A stretch of DNA of 64,000 nucleotides from Rhizobium binae. Its GTDB lineage: Bacteria > Pseudomonadota > Alphaproteobacteria > Rhizobiales > Rhizobiaceae. Location: contig NZ_CP071604.1 in NCBI RefSeq assembly GCF_017357225.1, positions 3,165,001 to 3,229,000 of the forward strand. The letters are read 5' to 3'. Shown here piece by piece: positions 1 through 11,793 of the stretch. The notes under the pieces were generated by a model, which had not been told where the DNA came from, made no database searches, and worked only from the letters and a program-made list of their open reading frames with translations. The position numbers were made by a program, and so were the translations under genes. The stretch's first letter is position 1; each line of letters opens with the position of its first letter.

Positions 1-1
1 C

Positions 2-181
2 GCCGGTCCCGGCGAATTCAATTTCGTCACCATTGCCGAATGGGAAAATACCGAGGTCGTCGAGCGTGCGCGGGCAGTCGTCGCGGCCGCCCACAAGGCC
101 GCCAATTTCGATCCGCAGGAGATGTTTGCCCGTCTCGGCATTCGCGCCGATATCGCCAGCTACAAACCTGTCGCCGCTTGA
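2..181 (+). CDS. Antibiotic biosynthesis monooxygenase-like protein, C-terminal part
   Basis: An open frame enters from the left edge and ends with TGA at 179-181, giving the last 59 residues. They include FVTIAEWEN and a helical stretch ERARAVVAAAHKAA, then MFARLGIRADIASY. A beta-strand (TIAEWEN) followed by a helix near the C-terminus fits the small ferredoxin-like ABM fold, but the conserved N-terminal half lies outside the window. The gene converges on the MATE transporter, leaving only 16 bases between their stops. Family assignment is an inference from a short fragment. Confidence 0.5.
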   Translation, partial: AGPGEFNFVTIAEWENTEVVERARAVVAAAHKAANFDPQEMFARLGIRADIASYKPVAA

Positions 182-197
182 GGAAGGACGGCGCGCC

Positions 198-1601
198 TCA
201 AGCGCCGGCCGGCGCGCCTTCCCGGCGAAGAAGAAGGTAGAAGCGAGCGCAGAGCATGACGGCGGCAGCCGCCAGTCCGACGAGGAAGCCGAACCAGATG
301 CCAATGCCGCCGAAGCCGAGCGGGAAGGCAAAGGCCCAGGCAAGGAAGAAGCCGATCGGCCAATAGGCGATCAGCGCCATGATCATCGGCACGCGCGCAT
401 CTTTCAGGCCGCGCAGCAATCCGTTGGCGATCACCTGCAGCCCGTCGACGAGCTGGAAAAGCCCGGCAACGACGATCAGCGGCCCGGCATAGGCCAGCAC
501 TTGCGGCGCCTCGGGCGAGCTGACGTCGAGGAACCAGCTGCCGAGGAATTGCGGCATCGTGGCAAAGAACACCGAACCCACCGCCGAGATCGCGCAGGCG
601 ATGACGACAACCATGATCGAAGCGCGCACCAGCCCGTCATAATCGCCCTGCCCGTGCGCGACGCCGACGCGCACTGTCGCCGCCTGGCTGAGGCCTAGCG
701 GAATCATGAAGGCGATCGAGGCCCACTGAAGGGCGATGCCGTGGGCGGCAAGCTCGATGGTGCCGATGTAGCCCATCAAGAGCGATGCCACCGTGAACAG
801 GCTGACCTCGGCAAGCACGGTAACGCTGATCGGCAGGCCGAGTCGGATGACTTCCAGCAGTGCATGCCAGTCGGGCTTCCAGAACCGCACGAAGATCTCG
901 TAGCGGCGTGTCTCCTCCCGCTTCTGGACGAAGGCAAGGATGAAGAGGAAACCAGCTGTCTGCACCACGACCGACACGATGGCCGCGCCTTCGAGCCCCA
1001 TTGCGGGGAAGCCGAAATGGCCGAGCACCAAGGCATAGGCGAAGATCGCATTCATCACAAGGGTGACGATGGTGACATTGAGGATGATGCCCGCCTTGCC
1101 GATGGCGCTGACGAGGGCCCGCATGACGTTGAAGAGCAGCGCCGGCAGCACGCCGAACTGGCCGATCATGATGTAGCCATGGGCAAGCTTCGCCACCTCC
1201 GGCTTCTGTTGCGCGAAAAGAAGGATCTGCTCGGAATTGAAGAAGGCGGGCTGCATAATGACCCAGTACCCGATCACCACCCAGAGGCCCATACGCAGCG
1301 CCCGGCGCACGGAGACGATGTCGCCGCGGCCATAGGCCTGCGCCACCATCGGGATGACGGCGATGGCAAAACCCGATCCGAAGATCAGGATCGTGAACAG
1401 GAACTGGGCCGACAGCACCATCGCCGCCAGATGCTCGGCGCCGAGACGCCCGACAATCATAACGTCGGTGGTGTTGATGCCGAGCTGAGCGAGCTGGGCG
1501 CCGATCAGGGGAATACCGAGCGCCAGCGTTGCGCGGAAATGTGCGCCCCAACGGTTATCGTTTGTCGGCGCAAGCCTGCGCGCGTCGATCGGCGTGTCCA
1601 T
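198..1601 (-). CDS. MATE family multidrug efflux transporter (NorM-like)
   Basis: Predicted inner-membrane antiporter of the multidrug and toxic compound extrusion family, which exports cationic drugs using Na+ or H+ gradients. The 467-residue protein is the usual family length. It has about twelve hydrophobic segments and the N-terminal pattern GIPLIGAQLAQLGINTTDVM typical of MATE helix 1, with a second-half counterpart around GLPISVTVLAEVSLF. I start at the ATG at 1601 because the open frame upstream to 1640 lacks conserved sequence. No dedicated regulator is adjacent; the next gene, also on the minus strand, is an MFS exporter 145 bases upstream. Substrate is unknown. Confidence 0.88.
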   Translation of the reverse strand: MDTPIDARRLAPTNDNRWGAHFRATLALGIPLIGAQLAQLGINTTDVMIVGRLGAEHLAAMVLSAQFLFTILIFGSGFAIAVIPMVAQAYGRGDIVSVRRALRMGLWVVIGYWVIMQPAFFNSEQILLFAQQKPEVAKLAHGYIMIGQFGVLPALLFNVMRALVSAIGKAGIILNVTIVTLVMNAIFAYALVLGHFGFPAMGLEGAAIVSVVVQTAGFLFILAFVQKREETRRYEIFVRFWKPDWHALLEVIRLGLPISVTVLAEVSLFTVASLLMGYIGTIELAAHGIALQWASIAFMIPLGLSQAATVRVGVAHGQGDYDGLVRASIMVVVIACAISAVGSVFFATMPQFLGSWFLDVSSPEAPQVLAYAGPLIVVAGLFQLVDGLQVIANGLLRGLKDARVPMIMALIAYWPIGFFLAWAFAFPLGFGGIGIWFGFLVGLAAAAVMLCARFYLLLRREGAPAGA

Positions 1602-1746
1602 GACACCAGTCCTGTGATTGAAATCTGCAACGCCGCGCAAGTATGCGGCAAAATATCCTTCGGACTTAAATCAAAGCCTCGCAAAGAACTACCCCAGAAC
1701 GGGCAGATGATGAAAAATTCATCATGGCATCACTATTTCTGATTGA

Positions 1747-2991
1747 TCAGCCGGCCGCTTCCAGCGCCTCGGCCGGCTCACGGACCCGAACCCTGGTGAG
1801 GAATACCGCGGCGGCCAAGAAGATGAGCACGGCGGCGGTGAGATAAGGCGCACCGGCAAAGGTGACGGCCGCCTCGGGCCGCGTGAAATAACCAAACATC
1901 TGTGTGAAGATCAGCGGCCCGACGATCGTGGTGATGCTGCTGAGACTGGTCAGCGCGCCCTGCAACTCGCCCTGCGCCGAAGGCGGCACCTTGCCGGCGG
2001 CGATGCTGCGCAGCGGCGGATCGGCGACGTTTTCCATCACGGTCGCGACGATGACGACGTAGACGACCCACCCCTCCCAGGCGAAGGCATAGCCGGTCAG
2101 CCCTGCAGCCGAGAAGCAGAGGCCGAGGACAGCCGTCTTCCACTCGCCAAGCAGCGGCACGATCCGCGGCAGGACAAGCCCCATGACGAGCGCGGCGCCG
2201 ATCCCGTAGATACCGAGCGACAGGCCGATCTGCCCCTCGCTCCAGCCGTAACGATAAGTCGAGACGAACGACCAGACGGAGGGATAGACGGCATGCGCAA
2301 GGAAAAACAGGAACATCACGAGGCTGACCCAGCCGATGCCAGGGTAGTGACGCATCTGGCGAAGCGCGCCGAGCGGGTTGGCGCGCTTCCACTCGAAGCG
2401 GCGGCGGTTCTTCGCTTCCAGCGTTTCCGGCAGCAGGAAGCAGGCGGCGATAAAATTGAGGAGCGACAGCGCTGCCGCGCCAAGGAACGGCACACGCGGC
2501 CCGAACTCTCCGAGGAACCCGCCGATGACGGGGCCGATCGTGAAGCCGACACCGAAGGCGATGCCAATCAACCCGAAATTCTTCGCCCGGTTCTCCTCGG
2601 TGCTGATATCGGCGATGTAGGCCGAGCAGGTGGCGAAGCTGCCGCCGCTGATGCCGGCGAGCACGCGGCCGACGAACAGCATCCAGAAGCTGGTGGCGAT
2701 GCCGCAGATGAAATTGTCGATCGCAAAGGTCAGCACCGAAAGCAGAAGCACCGGCCGACGGCCGAAACGATCGGACAGGTTTCCGAGCAGCGGTGCGAAG
2801 AGGAATTGCATCCCGGCGTAGACGAGCATCAGCCAGCCGCCGTCGATCGCCGCATCGCTGACACTGCCGCCGGTCAGTTGCTCCAGATAGGCGGGCAGCA
2901 CCGGCATGATGATGGCGATGCCGATAATGTCGAGGAAGAGAATGACGAAGACCAGGAAAAGGCCGCGGCGAACGAATTTCGGGTCAAGCAT
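1747..2991 (-). CDS. MFS transporter, TetA-like drug:H+ antiporter family
   Basis: A 414-residue major facilitator protein with twelve predicted membrane helices. MFS motif A (GNLSDRFGRRPVLLLS) follows helix 2, and motif C-like glycines (GIAFGVGFTIGPVIGGFLGE) lie in helix 5. Together these place it in the 12-TM DHA1 drug antiporters related to TetA and bacillomycin exporters. TetA-like describes family resemblance, not proven tetracycline transport. No TetR-type repressor is adjacent, which argues against a classical tet operon. The start at 2991 gives MLDPKFVRRGLF, a normal cytoplasmic N-terminus just before helix 1. Confidence 0.85.
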   Translation of the reverse strand: MLDPKFVRRGLFLVFVILFLDIIGIAIIMPVLPAYLEQLTGGSVSDAAIDGGWLMLVYAGMQFLFAPLLGNLSDRFGRRPVLLLSVLTFAIDNFICGIATSFWMLFVGRVLAGISGGSFATCSAYIADISTEENRAKNFGLIGIAFGVGFTIGPVIGGFLGEFGPRVPFLGAAALSLLNFIAACFLLPETLEAKNRRRFEWKRANPLGALRQMRHYPGIGWVSLVMFLFFLAHAVYPSVWSFVSTYRYGWSEGQIGLSLGIYGIGAALVMGLVLPRIVPLLGEWKTAVLGLCFSAAGLTGYAFAWEGWVVYVVIVATVMENVADPPLRSIAAGKVPPSAQGELQGALTSLSSITTIVGPLIFTQMFGYFTRPEAAVTFAGAPYLTAAVLIFLAAAVFLTRVRVREPAEALEAAG

Positions 2992-3324
2992 AAGGCATCT
3001 CTACAGCGAATTGTTTCTGAAAAGACGATCTCGTCGCCGCTCAAGTGACATAGCTCAGAAAGAAACGTGAAACAATCCGTGAACATTTCAAAGTTTTTGA
3101 TGCAGCAGCACGGGAAGTTTATGAAATCCCTCAACCGCCGGGCGCAGCGGGGTCGTGGTCAGCTATTGCCCTCGCGGCAACGGCGTCCAGATCACAAAGA
3201 GCAGCGTCATTCATTGTGCATTCCCATGCACAGCCCGTTCGGCATCCATCGGATTATCGCCGAGTTGCTTAGGCAGTAAAACGGCATGCGACGGCGCCGC
3301 ACGGCGCAAATCAAGGAGAAGACA
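2992..3324. other. Intergenic region between MFS gene and aldo/keto reductase
   Basis: 333 bases separate divergent genes, so promoters for both should lie here. A perfect 7-bp inverted repeat TGTGCAT-tccc-ATGCACA spans 3215-3232, about 95 bases upstream of the reductase start, and is a possible operator. A clear ribosome binding site (aaggaga, 3313-3319) precedes the reductase. I see no convincing small gene or RNA. Confidence 0.5.
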
Positions 3325-4317
3325 ATGCAGACCTATCGCTTGGGAAAGACGGGACCCGAAGTCTCGGTCATCGGCCTCGGCTGCATGGGCATGTCGGGGA
3401 TGTATGGCCCCTCTGACCGCGCCGAAAGCATCGCGACGATCCATGCCGCGCTCGATGCGGGCGTCAACCTGCTCGACACCGGCGATTTTTATGGCATGGG
3501 CCATAACGAAATGCTGATCGGCGAGGCTTTGAAGGGCCGCAGGCGCGAAAATGCCATCATTAGCGTCAAGTTCGGCGCGCTGCGCGATCCTGCCGGCAGC
3601 TGGGACGGCATCGATGCCCGCCCGGTCGCGGTGAAGAACTTCCTCGCCTATTCGCTGCAGCGTCTCGGCCTCGATTATATCGACATCTACCGCCCTGCCC
3701 GCCTCGATCCGAATGTGCCGATCGAGGACACCGTCGGCGCCATCGCCGATCTGGTGAAATCCGGTCATGTCCGACATATCGGTCTGTCGGAAGTCGGCGC
3801 CGAGACGATCCGCCGTGCCGCCGCTGTCGCGCCGATCGTCGATCTCCAGATTGAATATTCGCTGGTCTCTCGCGGCATCGAAGAGAAGATCCTGCCGACG
3901 ACACGCGAGCTCGGCATCTCGATCACCGCTTACGGGGTGCTCTCGCGCGGCCTCATCAGCGGCCACTGGCAGAAGGGCTTGGCCGCGGCCGGCGACTTTC
4001 GCGCCTACAGCCCGCGCTTCCAGGACGGCAATATCGAGCAGAACCTCGCCCTCGTGGAAAAACTCCGCGAGATCGCCGAGGCAAAGAGCGTCTCGGTCGC
4101 CCAGATCGCCATCGCCTGGGTCGCCGCCAAGGGCAAGGATATCGTCCCGATCATCGGCGCGCGCCGCCGCGACCGGCTCACCGAAGCGCTCGGCTCACGT
4201 GCGGTGGATCTGTCGGCAGACGATTTCGAAGCCATCGAACGCGCCGTGCCGAAGGGCGCTGCCGCCGGCGGGCGTTATCCGGAGCAGATGCTGCAGCATA
4301 TGGATAGTGAGAAGTAA
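3325..4317 (+). CDS. Aldo/keto reductase (atypical active site)
   Basis: A 330-residue NADPH-type aldo/keto reductase of the AKR superfamily (TIM barrel). The N-terminus (LGKTGPEVSVIGLGCMGMSG), the Asp/Tyr pair in LLDTGDFYG and the Lys in ISVKFG are the expected catalytic positions, and the coenzyme phosphate-binding region PIIGARRRDRL is present. The usual His in strand 4 is replaced: the segment reads DIYRPARLDP, with Ala125 where most members have His. Some sequenced relatives show the same replacement, as far as I recall, so this may mark a subgroup with altered chemistry. The start at 3325 follows a strong aaggaga site. Substrate unknown. Confidence 0.85.
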   Translation: MQTYRLGKTGPEVSVIGLGCMGMSGMYGPSDRAESIATIHAALDAGVNLLDTGDFYGMGHNEMLIGEALKGRRRENAIISVKFGALRDPAGSWDGIDARPVAVKNFLAYSLQRLGLDYIDIYRPARLDPNVPIEDTVGAIADLVKSGHVRHIGLSEVGAETIRRAAAVAPIVDLQIEYSLVSRGIEEKILPTTRELGISITAYGVLSRGLISGHWQKGLAAAGDFRAYSPRFQDGNIEQNLALVEKLREIAEAKSVSVAQIAIAWVAAKGKDIVPIIGARRRDRLTEALGSRAVDLSADDFEAIERAVPKGAAAGGRYPEQMLQHMDSEK

Positions 4318-4386
4318 GGCGTGGGCCGAGGGGCCTGAAGCGAAGGTTTACGCGTGTCGCCCCCTCACGGCAGAACCTTTGCGACC

Positions 4387-5307
4387 TTAAACCGGCCCCG
4401 AGAACGTGTCACAAGCTGATAGCTGGCCGCTGTCGAAGCCGCGTTTGAACCATCGGACGCGCTGCGCAGAGGTGCCGTGGTTGAAACTCTCAGGCACGAC
4501 GTAACCCTGCGACCGTTTCTGCAGCGTGTCGTCACCGATCTGCTGGGCGGCGTTCAGTGCTTCCTCCAGGTCGCCGGACTCCAGCAGCCCCTTCTGCTGG
4601 GTAAATTTGCCCCAGATGCCGGCAAAGCAATCGGCCTGCAGCTCGACGCGCACCGACATCTTGTTGGCATCCTCCTCGCTCATGCGCTTGCGGGCCTCAT
4701 TGAACTTCGGCAGGATGCCGAGCAGGTTCTGCACATGGTGGCCGACCTCATGGGCGACGACATAGGCTTCGGCGAAATCGCCCGAAGCGCCGAACCGGTC
4801 GGAGAGTTCCTGGAAGAAATCCGTGTCCAGATAGACCTTATGATCGCCGGGGCAGTAGAACGGCCCGGTCGCTGCCGATGCCGAGCCGCAGGCCGATGCT
4901 GTCGCGCCCGAGAACAGCACGAGGCGCGGCTCCTCGTAGGTCCGGCCCTGCGACTGGAAGATCCCGTTCCACGTATCCTCGGTCTCGGCGAGCACAGTGC
5001 GCATGAAGGCGGTCATTTCGTCATTGGCGGGCGTGCGCGTGCCTTCGGACTGGCTCTGCTCGTAGCCGGGGCCGCTCGTCATGCTGCCGGTGTCGAGCAC
5101 CTGCAGCAGATCGACGCCCATCATCTTGAAGATGAAATAGATGATGACGAGGAAAATGATCGTGCCGATGCTCAACCCGCCGCCAGCGCGGCGAACGCCG
5201 CCGCCGGAAGGAAAGCTGAAGCCGCCGCCGCGGCCGAACCCGCCGCTGCTCGGATCGCCGCGGCGATCTTCGATATTGTCGGACTGACGCCGGCCTCTCC
5301 ATTCCAT
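4387..5307 (-). CDS. Neutral zinc metallopeptidase, YpfJ family
   Basis: A 306-residue protein of the putative neutral zinc metallopeptidase family (YpfJ/KPN_02809). It has a charged, Gly-rich N-terminus (GGFGRGGGFSFPSGGG), one membrane helix (IGTIIFLVIIYFIFKMMG, about residues 47-64) and a periplasmic catalytic domain with the zincin motif HEVGHH (His186, Glu187, His190). FYCPGDHKVYLDTDFF and the C-terminal GTSAQRVRWFKRGFDSG are further family signatures. The ATG at 5307 is preceded by gggagag; the frame stays open far upstream but codes nothing recognisable there and runs antisense to the next gene. Substrates of the family are not established. Confidence 0.9.
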   Translation of the reverse strand: MEWRGRRQSDNIEDRRGDPSSGGFGRGGGFSFPSGGGVRRAGGGLSIGTIIFLVIIYFIFKMMGVDLLQVLDTGSMTSGPGYEQSQSEGTRTPANDEMTAFMRTVLAETEDTWNGIFQSQGRTYEEPRLVLFSGATASACGSASAATGPFYCPGDHKVYLDTDFFQELSDRFGASGDFAEAYVVAHEVGHHVQNLLGILPKFNEARKRMSEEDANKMSVRVELQADCFAGIWGKFTQQKGLLESGDLEEALNAAQQIGDDTLQKRSQGYVVPESFNHGTSAQRVRWFKRGFDSGQLSACDTFSGPV

Positions 5308-5538
5308 CTTTTCTCTCCCGGCAATGCCCGTGCTTGCACTCAAGGAATCTATATATCCGTCGACGCAGGGAATTCCAGCTGCTTCATCGGGCGATAGGCC
5401 GGCTCTTTGGCACGGCGATCGCAGCGCGGATGCAGCCGGTCGGCACCCGGCTTCACATAAAGAAGACGTCCCAAGCGCTTGACGGGACTCCGGCTTTGGC
5501 TCTTCCTGATGACGAGGAGAAAACGGGAGGACAAGCCG

Positions 5539-6567
5539 ATGAAGGCCGTACGCCTGGAAGCAACAGGAAAGTTGGGGCTGTGCGAGATCGAAAAGCCGGC
5601 ACCAGGCCCGGGCGAACTGCTGGTCCGCGTCGAAGCCTGCGGCATCTGCGGCACCGACCGCCATATCTTCCATGGCGAATTTCCTTCCAAGCCGCCGGTG
5701 ACGCTCGGCCATGAATTTGCAGGCATCGTCGAGGCGGTTGGAGCCGGCGTGACCGATTTTCTCCCCGGCATGCGCGTGACCGGCGATCCCAACATCTCTT
5801 GCGGCGGCTGCGAGGAATGCCGGCGCGGCCGCGTCAATCTCTGCCGAAAGCTGCAGGCGATCGGCATCCACCGCGACGGCGGCTTCGCCGAATATGTCTG
5901 CATGCCTGAAAGTCAGGCCTTCGCTCTGCCGACCGATCTCGATCCGCTTCACGGCGCCTTCTGCGAGCCGCTCGCCTGCTGCATCCACGGCGTCGATCTC
6001 GCCGGGCTGAAAACCGGCTCGTCGGCCCTGGTGCTCGGCGGCGGCGTCATCGGCCTGCTCACAATTCAGCTGGCACGGCTTGCCGGCGCGACCCGCATCG
6101 TGCTGGTGACGCGCAGCGCCGAAAAGCGGCGGCTGGCCGAAAGCCTTGGCGCGACGGCAACGGCCGATCCCGGTAACGTCGATCTCGTTGCCCGTATCAT
6201 CGCCGAAGACGGGCTTCTGCCCGGCGGCGCCGACGTCGTCTTCGAATGCGCCGGTGTGGCCGAGACGATGCAGCAGGCGCCCCGGCTTGCCCGACGCGGC
6301 GGCACCGCCGTCATTCTCGGCGTCATGCCGCAGGGCGCCACGATCGAGATCGAACCCTTCGATCTGCTGTTTCGCGAAGTCGCGCTGATCAGTTCCTTCG
6401 TCAATCCCTTCACCCATGCCCGCGCCGCCGATCTCATCGCCTCCGGCAGCGTCAGAGTCGACCCGCTGATATCCAGGCGGATCGGGCTGGAGGAGGCCCC
6501 GGACGCGATCACCAATCCGGCCCGCAGCGGCGAAATTCGGGTGCTCGTCGTGCCGGACGAGAAATAG
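5539..6567 (+). CDS. Zinc-dependent alcohol/polyol dehydrogenase (MDR family)
   Basis: A 342-residue medium-chain dehydrogenase. The catalytic zinc site is seen in ACGICGTDRH and LGHEFAGIVEAVG, and the four-cysteine structural zinc lobe in CGGCEECRRGRVNLC. The Rossmann fold begins at ALVLGGGVIGLLTIQLA, with no acidic or basic residue clear enough to decide NAD from NADP. Overall it resembles sorbitol/threonine-dehydrogenase-like members. The start at 5539 follows gggagg at 5525-5530. It stands alone between the divergent metallopeptidase and carB, so substrate cannot be inferred from context. Confidence 0.87.
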   Translation: MKAVRLEATGKLGLCEIEKPAPGPGELLVRVEACGICGTDRHIFHGEFPSKPPVTLGHEFAGIVEAVGAGVTDFLPGMRVTGDPNISCGGCEECRRGRVNLCRKLQAIGIHRDGGFAEYVCMPESQAFALPTDLDPLHGAFCEPLACCIHGVDLAGLKTGSSALVLGGGVIGLLTIQLARLAGATRIVLVTRSAEKRRLAESLGATATADPGNVDLVARIIAEDGLLPGGADVVFECAGVAETMQQAPRLARRGGTAVILGVMPQGATIEIEPFDLLFREVALISSFVNPFTHARAADLIASGSVRVDPLISRRIGLEEAPDAITNPARSGEIRVLVVPDEK

Positions 6568-6621
6568 GTTTCACGCCATATCCGGATTCCTGTCGATTCC
6601 GCGATTTATGGGGTTCCGTTT

Positions 6622-6635
6622 GCAAATACATTTGC
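6622..6635. promoter_or_regulatory. Inverted repeat in carB upstream region
   Basis: GCAAAT-ac-ATTTGC is a perfect 6-bp inverted repeat about 100 bases upstream of carB, next to an AT-rich stretch (cctataag) that could serve as a -10 element. It may be an operator. The evidence is symmetry and position only. Confidence 0.3.
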
Positions 6636-6736
6636 CTATAAGCCGCTTCTAGCCTGAAAAGACCCAGCATGCGCAACCGACCCGGTGATCTCCACCCTGG
6701 CCGGCTTTCTGCGCAGCCAGACAATGGATATCGCCC

Positions 6737-10225
<3,489 letters not shown>

Positions 10226-10293
10226 GATCAGGGCAACTCCAGCAAAACTAAGCCCGCGATTTGCGTCCGGAATAGAGTATGAACTGGAACAGC

Positions 10294-10316
10294 GTCGGCG
10301 CTCCTTGAGCGCTGAC
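10294..10316. terminator. Hairpin between carB and the UdgX gene
   Basis: A near-perfect 10-bp stem with a 3-base loop (GTCGGCGCTC-ctt-GAGCGCTGAC) lies between two converging genes. It has no U-run on either strand, so it could support Rho-dependent or processing-type 3' ends rather than a classical intrinsic terminator. Confidence 0.4.
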
Positions 10317-10338
10317 GATGGGCTCAACCAGAATCAAC

Positions 10339-11793
10339 TTATGCGGACGCCCTCATAAGCCGCTGAATCTCCACCATATCCTCGCGATAACGCGCCATTT
10401 CCTCCGCCTTCAGCCGTTCATCGCGAATGCGCAGCAGATAGGACGGATGCACCGTCACGAAGAGCGTGCGCCCGCCTTCGATCGCCATCGCCCTTCCTCT
10501 GACATCCTCCAAGCGCTCCTTCACATCGGTCAGCGCCGCAAGCGCCGTCGCCCCCAAAGCGACGATCAGTTTCGGCTTAACGAGCGCTATCTCCAGATCG
10601 AGCCACCAGCGGCAATGCTTCACCTCACCCATATTGGGCTTCTGATGGATGCGCCGCTTGCCGCGCGGCTCGTATTTGAAATGCTTGACGGCATTGGTGA
10701 CATAAAGCGTCGATCGGTCGATGCCCGCCTCCGCAATTGCCTGATCGAAAAGCTTGCCCGCAGGACCGACGAAAGGGCGCCCTGCAATATCCTCCTGATC
10801 GCCCGGCTGCTCGCCGACGAACATCACCGCCGAATCGTGCGGCCCCTCCCCGAATACGGTTTGCGTGGCTTTGGCGTGAAGCGGACAACGGGTGCAGACG
10901 GCAGCCTCGGCGCGCAGCGCCTCCAGCGTGCCGGCCGGCGCTTCAGGTTCTGGGGGAAGGTTGCGCGCAGCCTGCTGCAGCCGGTCGTGAAACGGCAGCG
11001 ATCGCGTTGCCTCCCTTGCCGCCATCTTTCGCACCTTGCTTTCGGCCGATGCGATCAAGCCAGGAATGAGATCGGCTTCCGGCAGGTTCTTCCAGTATTT
11101 TTTCGGCATTTCCGCCTGCATCGCCTTCACCTTCACCCGAGCCGGATTGAAGATGCTGGCATAATAGGTGCGCCAAAGCTCATCGGTTACGTCGGTAAGA
11201 TTGAGCTTCTCGCAGGGTTCGTCGCGGATCGTCAGCCGCTCGCCGTCCCAGGCGGCCGAGCCCTTGGGCGTGGCGATCAACCAGTCCATGTCGGTGAAAC
11301 GCCGTTGGAAGAAGGGTGCCGTGCGCCGGACGATGTGGTGGTCCGGCTCGAACCAGGCGATGAATTTACGCCGCCCGGCCGAAACCGCGCCAACCTCCTT
11401 GAAGCGGACGAAGGCGGTCATCTTGTGCGCGTCGCGATGCACGTTTTTCGCCATCAGCCGGGCACGCACGACATCCTCGTCGGAGGTCACTTCGAGCAGC
11501 TGCCGGTCCAGCTGCAGCCGCCAGAGCAGGCGGTAAAGCAGGCAAAACCGCGCCGGATCGGAGTGACAGAGAACCGTCTCGGCAAGCTCGATGAAGGCGG
11601 GCGACACGGTCATTGGCTTGGATGACGCCGCCGGCGCCGGCGGCATGGCGTCGCGTTGAAACGAGAGATCGGCCTCCGCGCTTCTTTCGCGCCAGTCGAT
11701 GTCGTCGGGCACGATGCCGGCGGCCGCCAGGGCACGTGCGGCGTCGCGCCATTCGCCAAGTTCACCGCGTCCTGCAAGCACGACCCGGCGCAT
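10339..11793 (-). CDS. DUF4130-UdgX fusion, uracil-DNA glycosylase family protein
   Basis: A 484-residue two-domain protein. The N-terminal half matches the DUF4130 group that pairs with a radical SAM protein (FQRRFTDMDWLIATPKGSAA is characteristic). The C-terminal half, from about residue 290, is UdgX: Cys pair VCTRCPLH, uracil-site motif GEQPGDQED, the UdgX-specific loop GKRRIHQKPN and motif HPSYLLRI. In studied mycobacterial UdgX, the loop His attacks the abasic sugar after uracil excision and leaves the protein covalently bound; the equivalent here is His383. The start ATG at 11793 shares its A with the TGA of the upstream gene (TGATG), indicating translational coupling. What DUF4130 does is not known to me. 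Confidence 0.92.
   Translation of the reverse strand: MRRVVLAGRGELGEWRDAARALAAAGIVPDDIDWRERSAEADLSFQRDAMPPAPAASSKPMTVSPAFIELAETVLCHSDPARFCLLYRLLWRLQLDRQLLEVTSDEDVVRARLMAKNVHRDAHKMTAFVRFKEVGAVSAGRRKFIAWFEPDHHIVRRTAPFFQRRFTDMDWLIATPKGSAAWDGERLTIRDEPCEKLNLTDVTDELWRTYYASIFNPARVKVKAMQAEMPKKYWKNLPEADLIPGLIASAESKVRKMAAREATRSLPFHDRLQQAARNLPPEPEAPAGTLEALRAEAAVCTRCPLHAKATQTVFGEGPHDSAVMFVGEQPGDQEDIAGRPFVGPAGKLFDQAIAEAGIDRSTLYVTNAVKHFKYEPRGKRRIHQKPNMGEVKHCRWWLDLEIALVKPKLIVALGATALAALTDVKERLEDVRGRAMAIEGGRTLFVTVHPSYLLRIRDERLKAEEMARYREDMVEIQRLMRASA

Noticed and set aside
1747..2991. Tetracycline-resistance cassette
   Set aside because: The transporter belongs to the TetA-like MFS group, but there is no TetR, transposon or atypical composition; treated as a chromosomal exporter.
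5308..6417. N-terminal extension of the zinc metallopeptidase frame
   Set aside because: The extra 370 codons run antisense to the alcohol dehydrogenase and have no recognisable sequence; a good ribosome site precedes ATG 5307.
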